DNA of 64,000 nt from Gnetum montanum (taxonomy: Eukaryota > Streptophyta > Gnetopsida > Gnetales > Gnetaceae). Both the position numbers and the translations under genes were made by a program. The notes under the pieces were generated by a model. It saw only the letters and a program-made list of their open reading frames with translations. It was not told the DNA's origin and did not search any database. Below, piece after piece: positions 13,150-24,026 of this stretch (position 1 is its first letter; each line of letters begins with the position of its first letter). The stretch lies in NCBI GenBank assembly GCA_015680685.1, contig MNCI01003377.1, forward strand, positions 609,604 through 673,603. Direction: 5' to 3'.

Positions 13150-14369
13150 ACCTCTCTATAGATCTTGGCTTGATGTCTCCTCTATCTTCATCGTTTGCAC
13201 ATCTTTTCCTTTGGCTGCCTTATGAATTGGACATTCCCATTACATGTATCCTCACTTTCCATACTTGTAGCACTAGATTTTTGATGTGTAGCTACCTTGA
13301 CCCTTGCCTTTCATGCCTTGGTCCTTCTTGGATTTGTTCTTCTTATTGTCTCTTTCAATATTCTTGTTTTGGATAGCATCCTTGTCTTTAGATTTAAACT
13401 TGGATTCGTTTCCAAATTTGAATCCCTTATCCTTCCCCTTGGAGGTTTTTTTGCTCCTGTTTTTGAATTCACTTAATTTCTTCTTAGCCTTAAGTGCCAA
13501 ATCATAAGTCTCATCAAGAGTTTGTGACTCATACAAAGATAACTCTTGCTAGTACACCATTTTAAGACCTCCTAAAAATATTGAAGCTTGTTAATATTCT
13601 TCCCAGTTCACTTTAGCTTGATGGAATAGATCACAAATTTCAATGTAAAATTCTTTGAGATCCTTTTTATCTTAATTATGGAATTTCAACTCCATAATGG
13701 TTTCTTGTCTCTGATAAGATTGTTTAAACTTTCTTTTCAATTGGTATTTCATTAGATCCCAATCTTTGATAAGTTGATCATTTCATCTTTCATAACCTTG
13801 AAACTCCTTTTCCCACCAAGTAGAAGCCATACCTTCTAATCTAGATTCATTAATAGGTACCCTCGAGTTATTTAGTACCTCTTCCAACTAAAAATTCTTC
13901 TCAAGTATCTTCAAATAACTTACAAAAGCATTGATGCCATTTACATCATTGAAAGTTTAGAACTCCATGTACAGAAGTCTTTTAGCATCTCTAAACACTC
14001 TAGCAAGCCTTGCCTCATCTTCCTCATTAAACTTTCTTCTAGAAGAAGTACTTACCATATTTTAAGTTCTTAGAATTCTAATATGAGGAATATCATTCCT
14101 CCCATTAGAATCCTTAGTTGATGGGTTCCTATACCTCCATAGCTGGATTGTCCTTCCTCATCATTCATTCCATCTTAGCCTAGTTATGAAACTTCTTTAT
14201 TGGAATGTGCATGCTCATTACCTCTGCATGTCTAGGTATGGCTAGGTCTAGCATTTCTATCTAACTTTGCACTAATTTCATTCAATTGAACAACCATTAT
14301 TTGAAAGATAGACTTCATGCTCTCCATGTTTTTATTTAGAGCTTAAACCTATTTCTTCTTGGATGCCAT
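13150..14369 (-). pseudogene. gag pseudogene of the gypsy element
   Basis: Reading starts at an ATG at 14,367-14,369 (MASKKK) about 50 bp inside the primer-binding site. The gag core follows: WWEKEFQGYER (about 13,830-13,795), DWDLMKYQLKRKFKQSYQRQ (about 13,765-13,705), DLKEFYIEICDLFHQ and WEEYQQASIFLGGL (13,660-13,560), then YESQTLDETYDLALKAKKKL and a Lys-rich tail (13,536-13,273). The order matches the retrotransposon gag domain. A zinc knuckle is expected next but is not clear. Broken by TAG stops at Trp positions and by frame changes. Confidence 0.8.
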
Positions 14370-14418
14370 CTAAAATTGATAAAATCCTCAACCAATTCTA
14401 AGCAGTAATAAACACAAA

Positions 14419-14430
14419 GATTTGATATCA
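14419..14430 (-). other. Primer-binding site, degenerate initiator tRNA-Met type
   Basis: Minus-strand TGATATCAAATC matches the canonical TGGTATCAGAGC at 9 of 12 positions and lies about 10 bp from the 5' LTR start at 14,440. Confidence 0.6.
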
Positions 14431-14439
14431 ATATAGAGT

Positions 14440-15392
14440 TGAAGCAGGTTCACTCCAATAATCACCTTCCAATACTAATTCAAGATATTATGAAAATATA
14501 ATAAATTTTGCCAGAAAATAAGAAAACCATTTATCTTCAATTATTCAATTAGAAAATTACAATAGGATTCCCAAAATCCAGAAACATCCAAAACCTTTCA
14601 CACTTAAATGATATTGCAAAGCATGAGGCTCTACAATCACATAATGATGATTCTCAATGCAAGACACAACTAATAGAAAAATATCTCCCATAATCTAGGA
14701 TTGAGATTTAGTTAAGAAAAGTAAACAAGAGATAAGAACACTTAGGAAAAATGACACACATTGACCTTGGAGCTACAACCATGCCTACACTCATTCGATG
14801 TTCTCTATCATAATCTTGCCAAGCCCTCCTCAACTTAAGAGCTCTCACCAAGACTTATCTCTTTCACATACACAAACTATCAATAAAAATGAAAAACCAA
14901 TAAATTTATTAAGAAAATAAGATAAAAACCTAGTGAAACCTTCCACAAGATTAACTTAGAGTTCCCATGCTATTTTTATCTTTTGTCTCCATCTTTTGGC
15001 TATTGCTCCACTTGGAATGACTAAATCTAAAAATTTCTTGATAGTTTGACTTACTCAGATAATGTTGTATCAATTCCCCACTTTTAACCAAGATTCTTGC
15101 TATATTTTGGAGATGTCTCCTCCTTGGGTGAGATGTTTTCTCTTGGGTAAGACATCTTGCCCAAGATGCCTTCACTATTGGTAATACGTCTTCCTCGAGA
15201 CATCTCCTCTATAGATAAGATGTGTCCTATATTTCTAAGAATTCTCCTGCTAGATTTAAGATGTGTTCTATGAAGAATCCACTCCCAACCAAGATGTTTC
15301 CTTAACCTCTAAGACATCTTCACAAAGCTTGAAACCTACAAAGCACACATGTTGGAAAGAATAAGAGAATTAACAGAGGTGTTCCTATATCA
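14440..15392 (-). repeat. 5' LTR of the 9,973-15,392 gypsy element
   Basis: 953 bp, starts TGAAGCAGGTTCACTCC, ends TTCCTATATCA, directly followed by the CTAAA target duplication. Four exact AGATGTCT/AGACATCT octamers plus several one-base variants lie between about 15,110 and 15,330. Confidence 0.85.
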
Positions 15393-15447
15393 CTAAATAT
15401 GATAAATAAAACTAGTGTATGTTTGAGACCTTAAGCTAGGATGGTAT
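15393..15447 (+). repeat. Tekay-like LTR copy A, third segment
   Basis: Short bridge between two nested elements. GTTTGAGACCTTAAGCTAGG here matches GTTTAGGACCTTAAGCTAGG in copy B at about 22,470-22,490. Confidence 0.8.
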
Positions 15448-16709
15448 TATGGATTGTTGAACTTAGAAAAGGAAGGGGGTGGNNNNNGTGTGGGTTTGGT
15501 TGCATAGGAAGGGGGATGAATAAGTTTCCCAAATTAAAACTCACACACATGAAATTATCGTGGTTCCACAACTTGGGTAGTCAACACTCAAAGGGTAGAT
15601 TGAAAGCACACATCTAGACTTTGTTGCTCTTAAATGTGGTTTGAAGGGTCCACACTTTGTACAATCTTCAAGCCCTTCTTTGAAGTGTTGTGCTAAAACA
15701 CCAACCACTCAACCTCACAAGGTTCTTTTAAGCTTTGAATATGGTTTCTAGGCTTCCATAACCTTTACAATCTTGAGCTTCACTTTGGAGTGTTGTGCCA
15801 CAACACCAATCATTCAATTCGATAGGATCTCGACAATGTTAAGAAAGATGCCTTCTTGTAAGAAGCACATCAACCCAACAAGGTAACAAGGAAGAACAAT
15901 AATTATAAGGGATGAATGCAACTCAGTTTGCTGATCCTTGTACTTTGAGGTATAGCATAGTTTACAATGAACAAATGATGATACAATGAAGAGCAACAGT
16001 GATTACAATGATAGACATATAATTAGACAATGATTGTATATAAGGTTGCATATTTTCTAATGCATATGATGTCTTCTTATAGCTGTCATATTTCCAAATC
16101 CATATTGGAACTCATATAATGACTAGCCAATGATCACTAATGGTCATGCAAGATGTCTTCTTCATTCTTGAGACATCTATGTATGTTTGCCCTCTATTCT
16201 AGGAAGACATCTTTATTTGGGAAAGACATCTATATGAAATCTCCATTCTAGAAAGACATCTTTGTCTAATGGAAGATGTGTTTCTAAAATTGGCCTACAT
16301 TCTGTGAGGAAGTCTTAGCCTAATGGAAGACATCTTTGCCTGAGGAAAGATGCCTACTATTTATTGAATATGTCTTTGCCTATGCATCCTTCAATTCTAC
16401 CAAGACATTTACTATTTCTCAGAGACTTCTTTCTTCAAACTTCCTTTACATGATGATTTCATCATTCCTTGTCCACAACCTTCATCTTTTGCATGCTTTA
16501 ATGATGACAAATTAAATTGTCCACATTCTTTGATTTCCTTTGAGCTTTCCTTTTGTGAATGAGGCCTTGAGACCTTATGGATGACTTTCTTTTATTGTTT
16601 ACACCAGTGCATTTCTTATCATCTCATCTTGGTCCTACAATCACAACAACCACACACACAACCTTTATCTTCATTTTAATTAATGTTTTGACACACAAAA
16701 AGGTCCAAA
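15448..16709 (-). repeat. 3' LTR of the gag-only copia element
   Basis: Starts TATGGATTGTTGAACTTAG (a decayed form of TGTGGATCGTTGAAC), ends AGGTCCAAA. A pyrimidine-rich stretch TCTTTCCCTTTTTGG follows (polypurine tract on the minus strand). Six AGATGTCT/AGACATCT octamers lie at about 16,145-16,350. Contains a run of five N. Confidence 0.85.
15483..15487. other. Five-base N run (assembly gap)
   Basis: NNNNN inside a G-rich stretch of the 3' LTR. The homologous LTRs at 20,091 and 60,250 continue without a large insertion here, so little sequence is probably missing. Confidence 0.9.
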
Positions 16710-18260
16710 ATCTTTCCCTTTTTGGTGATGTTCAAAACTTAAGAAAATGGATGAGTAATACAAATATAACCATACTATTCTTCACCTTTTTAAATAGCAA
16801 CAAAAAGAATAAATGACATAAACATGGTTCAAAAGAGATATCATAAAAGAGAAATAATTTCAGAGACTATGCATAACCAATAATTTAGGAGATAAAAAAA
16901 CATGTAGCTAAGTAAGAATATTAGTTAAAGTGCATGAGGATCTTCCCTGAATTTGTCAAGAACTAATCTAAGCCTTTCAAGTGATATTTAAACTTAAAGC
17001 TAGAAGTGAAGTATAAACCTTGAAGGTCAAGTAACCTGTCTCTAAATCAATAAGTTATTAGTAGTTTATAGTGCATGGTTCTTTTAATGTTCAAATATTC
17101 TCCATCTTTGTAAATATTTTTGATAAGGAGAATATAGCAATACAACTTCACAATGTAAAACTAGTCATGCCAAATTTTAAATTCTTAAGCTAGGAAGTAC
17201 ATCTCAAGGAAAACTACTCGAAAGATATTTCAATCAAAATCATGGACACTTTCTCATAATCATAATGATCATGTTTTTGCTCATATTGTTGTAAGGAATA
17301 ATATCACTATTTGCATTATTTCATAAAAGTATAGATACTTCTTACTTCAGCTTATGCTTGAATATTGAATAGGTGAGTTGAAGATACATTAAGATTTTCT
17401 CTCATTACTTCAAAACAAGGAGCTACAACTAATCCAAAAATGATACATAATTTTTATGCTAGAGAAAAAATATAGATCAAGTAGCCTATCAATTTGAAAC
17501 AACTATCTAGCATCTGTATATTCAACTAGAAATTTGGAAAAAAACATCAACACAAGGATATGGAAGCCATGAGAGAAACATGCTTATTTTGCTTTTGTAC
17601 GAGGAAATTGCACAAACACAACCATATTTCAAAACCAAAAATATAATCAAGTTGATAGAGAAAAATTGTATATATATCCATATACAAAAGGATATTAGGA
17701 ATACAAATCTAAGACTCAACCATCCATTGAAAAGAAAAAAAATACATCTTAATGTCCTTTTCTTTCTCATTTTGGAATATTTTGTTCATTCAATGTCTCT
17801 TGGTTGAAGCTTCCACAAATCCCCCCTACATTGTATATATCCAAGATGATCATGAATAGACTCCCCCTACACATGTGTTGCTCATCTTGGCTTTTAATAG
17901 TAATGTAAAAATGTTGTAAATTACTATAATTGTAGGTTAGAATTAATCTCAAATGTTGAGATCAAGGTCTCTAATCAAAATTTTTTAGTGGCTTACCTTA
18001 TCTCATAATTAGCAAAAATATCCCAAAGGCCATGAGCATAGAAATAGATCATGACAAGAAATTTAGAGTAAGCAAGATTTAATTCAAGATGAGAAATAAA
18101 ACTAAAATTATTTTAAGATTAAGGTCCAAGGAAATTATTACAAGTGCTACACTAAGAATCTTCATAAAATCACTTGTATCAAACTCAAGGATGAGTGTAA
18201 GAGATGTTCTAAACACTTATTGTAATACTTTTTTGATCTAGAAAAAACACAAATAATTTT
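16710..18260 (-). other. Non-coding internal region of the gag-only copia element
   Basis: About 1.55 kb between the gag end and the 3' LTR, where a full copia element would have pol. No pol motif in any frame. It is homologous to 61,510-62,900 (for example ATAACCATACTA, TTTGAAACAA, CCCCCTACACATGTGTTGCT, AACTTACCTTGACTTACCTT). A recombination unique to this copy is therefore unlikely. Confidence 0.7.
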
Positions 18261-20035
18261 GGACTTTTCAAATCATCTGCTTATTACCTAGCAAGCAAAG
18301 AGATGAAAACTTACCTTGACTTACCTTACCTATCGGTGAGGAGAGAGAATCAATGGAGTTTGAGATAAGGTCCCCTATCATGAAGTACCTCCAAATCTTT
18401 AGGTTCTCTTTTACTGAATCATGTATGTGATATCTCCATTTGTTTATGTCCTTTATGATAGAACCCTTGGGCAATTATTGCATTATTTTCAATACACCAC
18501 TTCTGTACATTCTCACTTATTGGCACCTACACAATTTCCTTACCAAAGCCTTATTAACAAGACCAAGAATTAATCTTGTTTTAACTATCATGAGTATAGT
18601 TAAGAGTTTGCTTACAACCACAATTCTTACAAATAAATAAAGTATTATCCTCATGATGAAAATTATCAAACTTGACTATGATTGAGCTTGAGCTTGAATT
18701 TTCAAGTGTTGCTTCCTCTAAATTCTTTGGCTATTTTTTAGGAGTCTCCTCTTCTTAAACCTTGCTACAATCCTTATTAAAAGAGGTTAGTTATTGAATC
18801 TTAGCTTTTATATTTGAGATCTCTTCTTTCACTTCAGCATGAGTAACATCTAGCTTAGAAAGTACTAATTTCTTTACCTTCCTAATTAAACGATGTAAAA
18901 GAAAAATTTCTTCTTTAAATTCACTATACCTCTTGTCACACTTACGACCTTGTTTAGTCATATGTGAGGAATTTTCATCTATAAGTGCCATGAATATGAG
19001 ATGTGAATCTTTGGAAGAATTGCATGCTTCTTCTTCACTTTACCCACCATTGTTCCAACTTTTATAAAAGTTTGTCTTTTTCAGTTCCTCATCATTGGAT
19101 CTATTCTTTGGTTGTACCTTGCTATGGCTATGATCACTAGGACATTCGAAGGCCATATGATCTCTTCCTTCACAAACCCAACATTCTATAGAAGAGAAAT
19201 CTAAGTTAGAAGCATTTAAAATTTTTTTACCTCTATCTCTACCTTTGAAAATATTGGGTTGTTGTTGAGATCTACCCTTGTTTCTTCTTGTAAGTAATCA
19301 TTGTAGTTTCTTTGAGAGAAAGGGAATCTCATCTTCACTACCCTCATCATGCTCATTTAGCTCCTTTTTCTTGGAGGTAGTCTTTAGAGTAATAGGTCTT
19401 TCTTGGATCACCCCTTCAGTTGAGATTCATTTCATAAGTAATGAGAGCACTTTGAAGCTCTTCAAATTTTAATGTTGAGAAATTTCTTATTTCATCCATA
19501 GCTATGACCTTTAGTTTGAACTCTAGTTATAGAGTTCTAATCATTTTTATGATGACATCACTTTTGGGTAGACCTTTTCCTTTTCTTCTAATAGCTACAA
19601 CAAGATCATTAGCTCTAGAGAAATAATCCTTTATTTTCTTACCTTCTCTCATTTTGAGTTTATTGTACTTTGTAAAACTAATAATTTTGATTGCATAACA
19701 ATAGATGTTCCCTCATAAGTAGCTTCTAAGGTTTTCCAAATTTCTTTGGTCATTTTACATCCTACTACTCTATTAAATTTAGATTTATTTAATGCACAAT
19801 ATAAACAATTTTTTACTTTTGAATCAAACATGAACTTATCCTTTTCCACTTATGCTCATTTGTTGCTAGGCTTAACAATGCTGGTGGAGTTATCAATATG
19901 TGGAGCGTAGCCTTCAAGGATTGACTTCCACTCTTCAAACTCTATGGATTCAAAGAACCCTTGCATTCTACCTTTCCAATAAGAGAAGTTGAATCCATCA
20001 AACATGGGTGGCTTTGTGTAAGATGTCCCATCCAT
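18261..20035 (-). pseudogene. Copia gag (UBN2 type) pseudogene
   Basis: Starts at the ATG at 20,033-20,035: MDGTSYTKPPMFDGFNFSYW, about 40 bp inside the primer-binding site. The UBN2-type gag core follows: NCLYCALNKSKFNRVVGC, TKEIWKTLEATYEGTS (19,849-19,690). A zinc knuckle CWVCEGRDHMAFEC (CX2CX4HX4C; about 19,190-19,150) would bind RNA. The tail continues with HMTKQGRKCDKRYSEFKEEI and a Lys-rich coiled-coil-like stretch (18,991-18,790), then CKNCGCKQTLNYT (about 18,640). Several TAG/TGA stops and frame changes. The zinc knuckle is intact, unlike the copy at 63,298-64,000. Confidence 0.85.
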
Positions 20036-20076
20036 TGTTCACTCTTGAAGTTGATGATGACAAAGAAGAGTACCAG

Positions 20077-20088
20077 GCTCTGATACCA
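20077..20088 (-). other. Primer-binding site, initiator tRNA-Met
   Basis: Minus-strand TGGTATCAGAGC is an exact match to the canonical plant copia primer-binding site, a few bases from the 5' LTR end at 20,091. Confidence 0.95.
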
Positions 20089-20090
20089 CT

Positions 20091-21309
20091 TGTGGATCGT
20101 TGAACTTAGAAAAGGGGGATGGGGGGAGTGAGGATGAATAAGTTCTCAAAATTAAAACATTATGAGACAAAGCACACATACAAAATTAACATGGTTTCCC
20201 AACTTGGATACTCCACACTCAGAGGGTAGATCACAAGCACACATCCGAACTTTGTTTCCCTCAAATGTGGTTTGAAGGGTCCACACCCTATATAATCTTC
20301 AAGCCTTGCTCAGGAGTGTTGTGCCACAACACCAACCAGTCAAACTTGCAAGGTCTCATTAGTCTTGGAATGTGGTTTCTAGGCTTCCATAACTGTTAAA
20401 ATCTTGAGCTCCAATCCAGAGTGTTGTGTTGTAACACCAATCACGCAATCCTATAGGATGTTGATAAGCTCAAGAAAGATGCCTTCCCACAAGAAGCACA
20501 TCAACCTCATAGGGAAATAAGGGAGAACAAAAATTACAAGGGATGAATACAAATTAGTTTGTTGATCCTTCTACTTTGAGGTACAGCACACTTTATAGTG
20601 AACAAATGATGATATAATGAAGAGCAATAGTGATTACAATGATAGAAAAATGATTAGACAATGATTATACACAAGCTTGAACATTTAAAAATTCATATGA
20701 TCTCTTCTTATAGCTATCATATTTTCAAATCTCTCTTGGAGCTCATGCAATGGCTAGCCAATGGTCACTAATGATCATGGAAGATAGTGTCTTCATGCTT
20801 GAGATGTCTTTCTATATTTGCCCTCTATTCTGGAAAGATGTCTTTGTTTAGGAAAGATGTTTTTCTAAAATATTTATTCTAGGAAGACATCTTTGTCTAA
20901 TTGAAGATGTCTTTCTAAAACTAGCCTACATTTTATGAAGAAATCTTAGCCTAATGGAAGATGTCTTTGCTTGTGCATCCTCCAATTCTGCCAAGACGTC
21001 TACTATTTCTTAGAGATGTCTTTCTTCAGCCTTCCTTTGCATGATGAATTCATCATTTCTTATCCACAACATTGATCTTTAACATGCTTCAATGATGACA
21101 AGTTTTCTTGTCCACGTTCTTTGATTTCTTTTGATATTTCCTTTTGTGGATGAGACCTTGAGACCTTGCAGATGAATTTTTCCCATTATTTACACGAGTG
21201 TGTTCTTTGTCATCTCATCTTGGTCCTACAACCACAACAACCAAAACAACCACACACACAACCTTTGTCTTCATTTTAATTAATGTTTTGACATACCAAA
21301 AGGTCCACA
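20091..21309 (-). repeat. 5' LTR of the gag-only copia element
   Basis: Starts TGTGGATCGTTGAAC and ends AAAGGTCCACA, so the termini are the inverted repeat TGTGGA/TCCACA. 1,219 bp. Six exact AGATGTCT/AGACATCT octamers lie between about 20,800 and 21,030. Confidence 0.9.
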
Positions 21310-21479
21310 AGTATGTCATAGTGAAACATGATACATGTTGCTATGATGTAAAATTTTTTTAGTTGTTCTTATGATTTTGCTATGTTGTGATATTCAATGT
21401 GGTTGTGATACATGAGTTAACCATATATGTGATACGATGGTGGTATATGTAATTGGTATGGGCTTGGCAATGAGTTATG
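21310..21479 (+). repeat. Tekay-like LTR copy A, last segment
   Basis: Resumes after the copia insertion; GATATTCAATGTGGTTGTGATAC parallels GATGTTTGATGTGGTTATGGTAC in copy B (about 22,555). The LTR end is not sharp. Confidence 0.6.
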
Positions 21480-21648
21480 TAGTGGATGTTGACAAGTTAG
21501 TTTTGTAGCTTTGTAGTAAGATAGTACCTATGATGAAGGTGATGTAGGATAGACATGGTTTCTAGAAGGCCACCTAGGAGCTAGAGATAAACATGTAGGA
21601 TGGGTATCTAAAAATCTTCTTGAAGAAAGATACTCAAGTCGGGAACAA
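21480..21648 (+). pseudogene. Second chromodomain fragment (Tekay-like)
   Basis: Repeats the 3' end of the pol at 3,965-4,137: PMMKVM, KATWELEINM and GYLKIFLKK are readable in one frame, corresponding to PLVKVLW and EATWE of the chromovirus chromo-like domain. It starts directly after LTR copy A with no integrase in front, so it is a tandem partial copy, not a separate full element. Confidence 0.7.
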
Positions 21649-22855
21649 TGCAACCCCTTATTATAGGACCTTGCAGGATTATGTTATGTTTAATACGAGC
21701 ATACTTAGATTTAGTTGAGTTGATAGGACATATAGTTGGTTATGATATTTTGAGTATGTATTTCCAAAGATTTAATGATTTTACAATTATGATAATGGAT
21801 GAACATGCTATTACAATTACAATTATTAAGCTTTAGGAGTATGTGAGAATTTTTCAACTGGGTTAATTCCTAGTGGAAGTTGAATATAGAATGATTGTTA
21901 GGATGTGAATCACTTTTTCTTTTGTCTGTTGGTTATTTTTTCTATGAAATGAAAGTATTTATTTGATCATACTCAGTTAGTATGAAGGTCATAGATGATG
22001 TTCCAATGATGCTAGGCATAGCATCCTCATAACATAGTGTTTTAGTATAAATTGATTAACATTATGGGATAGGACCTACACACATATTAGTTATGCTAGG
22101 GTTGAAGTAAGTAACATGAGTAGTAGTTCATCCATATTCCAATAATGCTAGCCTTTCTAAGCATTTTGTTGTAGAAGCTTAGCCTCAATGCACATAGGAT
22201 GATCCTAGTGGTAGGCATGGTTCATGCTTAAGACATGATAGGATCACAACGGCTCTAGCCTTGGTGTTTGGTAATTGTTTTTTTCACAAGGTAAGTGCCA
22301 ATGGGGTAGTGGGTAGCTCATAGCACCTGTCATAAGGCCAATGCTAGCTACACTACTATCACCCCTAATTTAAACTAAGTAATGTGAGAAGAGCATGAGC
22401 TATACTTGGATCATAGTAGGGTCAAAATATGAAAATAACATTAGCTAAATATGATAAAGAAATCTAGCATATGTTTAGGACCTTAAGCTAGGACACAATA
22501 TGTATTAGTATGAATTTTAAATTTGTTGGTTATGCTTTTGATTTAGCCATGTTATGATGTTTGATGTGGTTATGGTACTTTATTTGACCATGTATATGAT
22601 ATGATAATCCTCTATGTGATTAAGAGTTATCTAATAGATGACACATGAAGTTTAAGATGCTTATGATCCCTAGGTAGGATGGATGGGTTATGCCTTGTGA
22701 TGCTATTGACAAGTTATGAATATGACATGCCATGATATTAGTAATATTGACAAGTTGTGGTTATTTTCTTGAGGAGTTAACATAAGGATGTAGATTAGTT
22801 AGTAATTAGACATTCTTGAGTAGTTAGGATACCCTTGTTGGGATGCATTACCAAG
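21649..22855 (+). repeat. Tekay-like LTR copy B
   Basis: Starts TGCAACCCCTTATTATAGGA. About 1.2 kb. It matches copy A segment by segment but lacks a stretch corresponding to roughly 4,320-4,895 plus 9,070-9,380, and carries none of the nested insertions. The region around 22,445 shows the empty target site of the 9,973-15,392 element. The end is placed at the TGTTGCACCC start of the next unit, by inference. Confidence 0.6.
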
Positions 22856-24026
22856 TGTTGCACCCAAGAAATTTGATCGCTAGAAGAACCAAAAATTCTG
22901 GGTGTGGAAATAGTTTTGACCTTGAATCCCAAGGGCCTCCAAGAAAGAGGATCCAAGGTGCCCTGGATAGTTTAGTCCATCACCTAGGGACTTAAAGAAT
23001 GTAAATGAAGAAAAATGAAATTGAAAAATTGAATGAAAAATAGACATAAAAATTAAAATTTGAATAGATTCTACATAATAAATGAATTGTAAACTATATT
23101 AAAGGAGAAAAATGCTTAAAGTATAAAGTTAAAAGAGTACAAATTATGTGCTCAAATGTACAAGAATCTTTCTTAGATAGTGCTTGAAGCCTATTGGAGC
23201 CAATAGGTTGTGTTCTATAGTCAAACTCTAAGATCCAAATACTTCCAAAATCTAATCAATAAGAACTCCTTGTTGGTTTTCACTTGAATCTATAACTTTG
23301 GTTACTAGTGGTGTAGATGGTAGTGCTTGAATCTTGTTGTAATAGTACTATGTTGAGAGTCTATGGTACTTAGGTAGATACCAATGTGCTCAAAAAGTAA
23401 TGAAAATGCTAAAATGGGTTCAAAATGCTTGAGATTGCACAAAAAAAATTGTTTACAACTTGAATAAGGTGTTCAAGCTTACTTTTATAGGCTTTAAGAT
23501 TGCTAATTTTGGGCTCCAAGTCTCTGCCATGATTGCTAATAGATTGGTGTTGTTTGTAGATGTAATAGGCCATTTTTCCTAGCATAGTTATCCATTTGTG
23601 GTAAATTTTCACACCTTAGGGCCATCTAAACCACACCAAATACTAAATATAGTAAACGAACTTTTGTTACTATGTTGGCTTCACCTCAACTATGTTGGCC
23701 TTAGAGAGCTACGCTAGCATTGTTGATATTTGATAGGAAATATGATGACTATGTTGGCCATATGAAGATTGCTGAGAATTTGTGATAACTACACTGGTCA
23801 TGCTACAACTGCTAGAAATTGTGGTGACTAAACTAGCCATTGCTAGGAAAATTGAAAAACCAACAACTCCAACACTAGGTGTGTGTAGCTCTAGTGTAGT
23901 CAAGGTCATAACCACCATAAAACCCATGAAAATGGAAAATTTGGCAATCCATAAGGCATTCTTAGCCTTCCCAAGTCAAAATATAGAAATGACACTACTT
24001 TTTCCACTTGTGAAGTAAGGTAGTAG
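22856..24026. repeat. LTR-like unit, family not recognised
   Basis: Starts TGTTGCACCCAAGAAATTTG. Its first 170 bp are an inverted copy of 25,196-25,400 (shared AAGTCCCTAGGTGAT and GGAGGCCCTTGGGAT). The later part (23,680-23,830) repeats ACTATGTTGGCC / ACTACACTGGTCATG phrases like those of the array at 47,040-50,410. No gene. Confidence 0.4.

Larger units (their letters stand above)
9973..15392 (-). mobile_element. Ty3/gypsy element with gag and a truncated pol
   Basis: Complete insertion bounded by LTRs with TG...CA ends and a perfect 5-bp target duplication CTAAA (9,968-9,972 and 15,393-15,397). The other copy of the target LTR still has the undisturbed site (CTAAATATGATAAAG, about 22,445). 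Minus-strand order: PBS, gag (14,369 to about 13,150), a decayed stretch, then the integrase C-terminus (about 11,550-11,100). Only about 2 kb separates gag from the integrase end, so reverse transcriptase and most of pol have been lost. Confidence 0.85.
15448..21309 (-). mobile_element. gag-only Ty1/copia element
   Basis: Two LTRs (15,448-16,709 and 20,091-21,309), initiator-Met primer-binding site, a copia-type gag and then about 1.5 kb of internal DNA without protease, integrase or reverse transcriptase. The flanking 5-mers GGTAT (15,443-15,447) and AGTAT (21,310-21,314) are a plausible, one-mismatch target duplication. The same arrangement recurs in the element starting at 60,250, so the missing pol is a family trait. 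It is nested in the Tekay-like LTR copy A. Confidence 0.85.
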
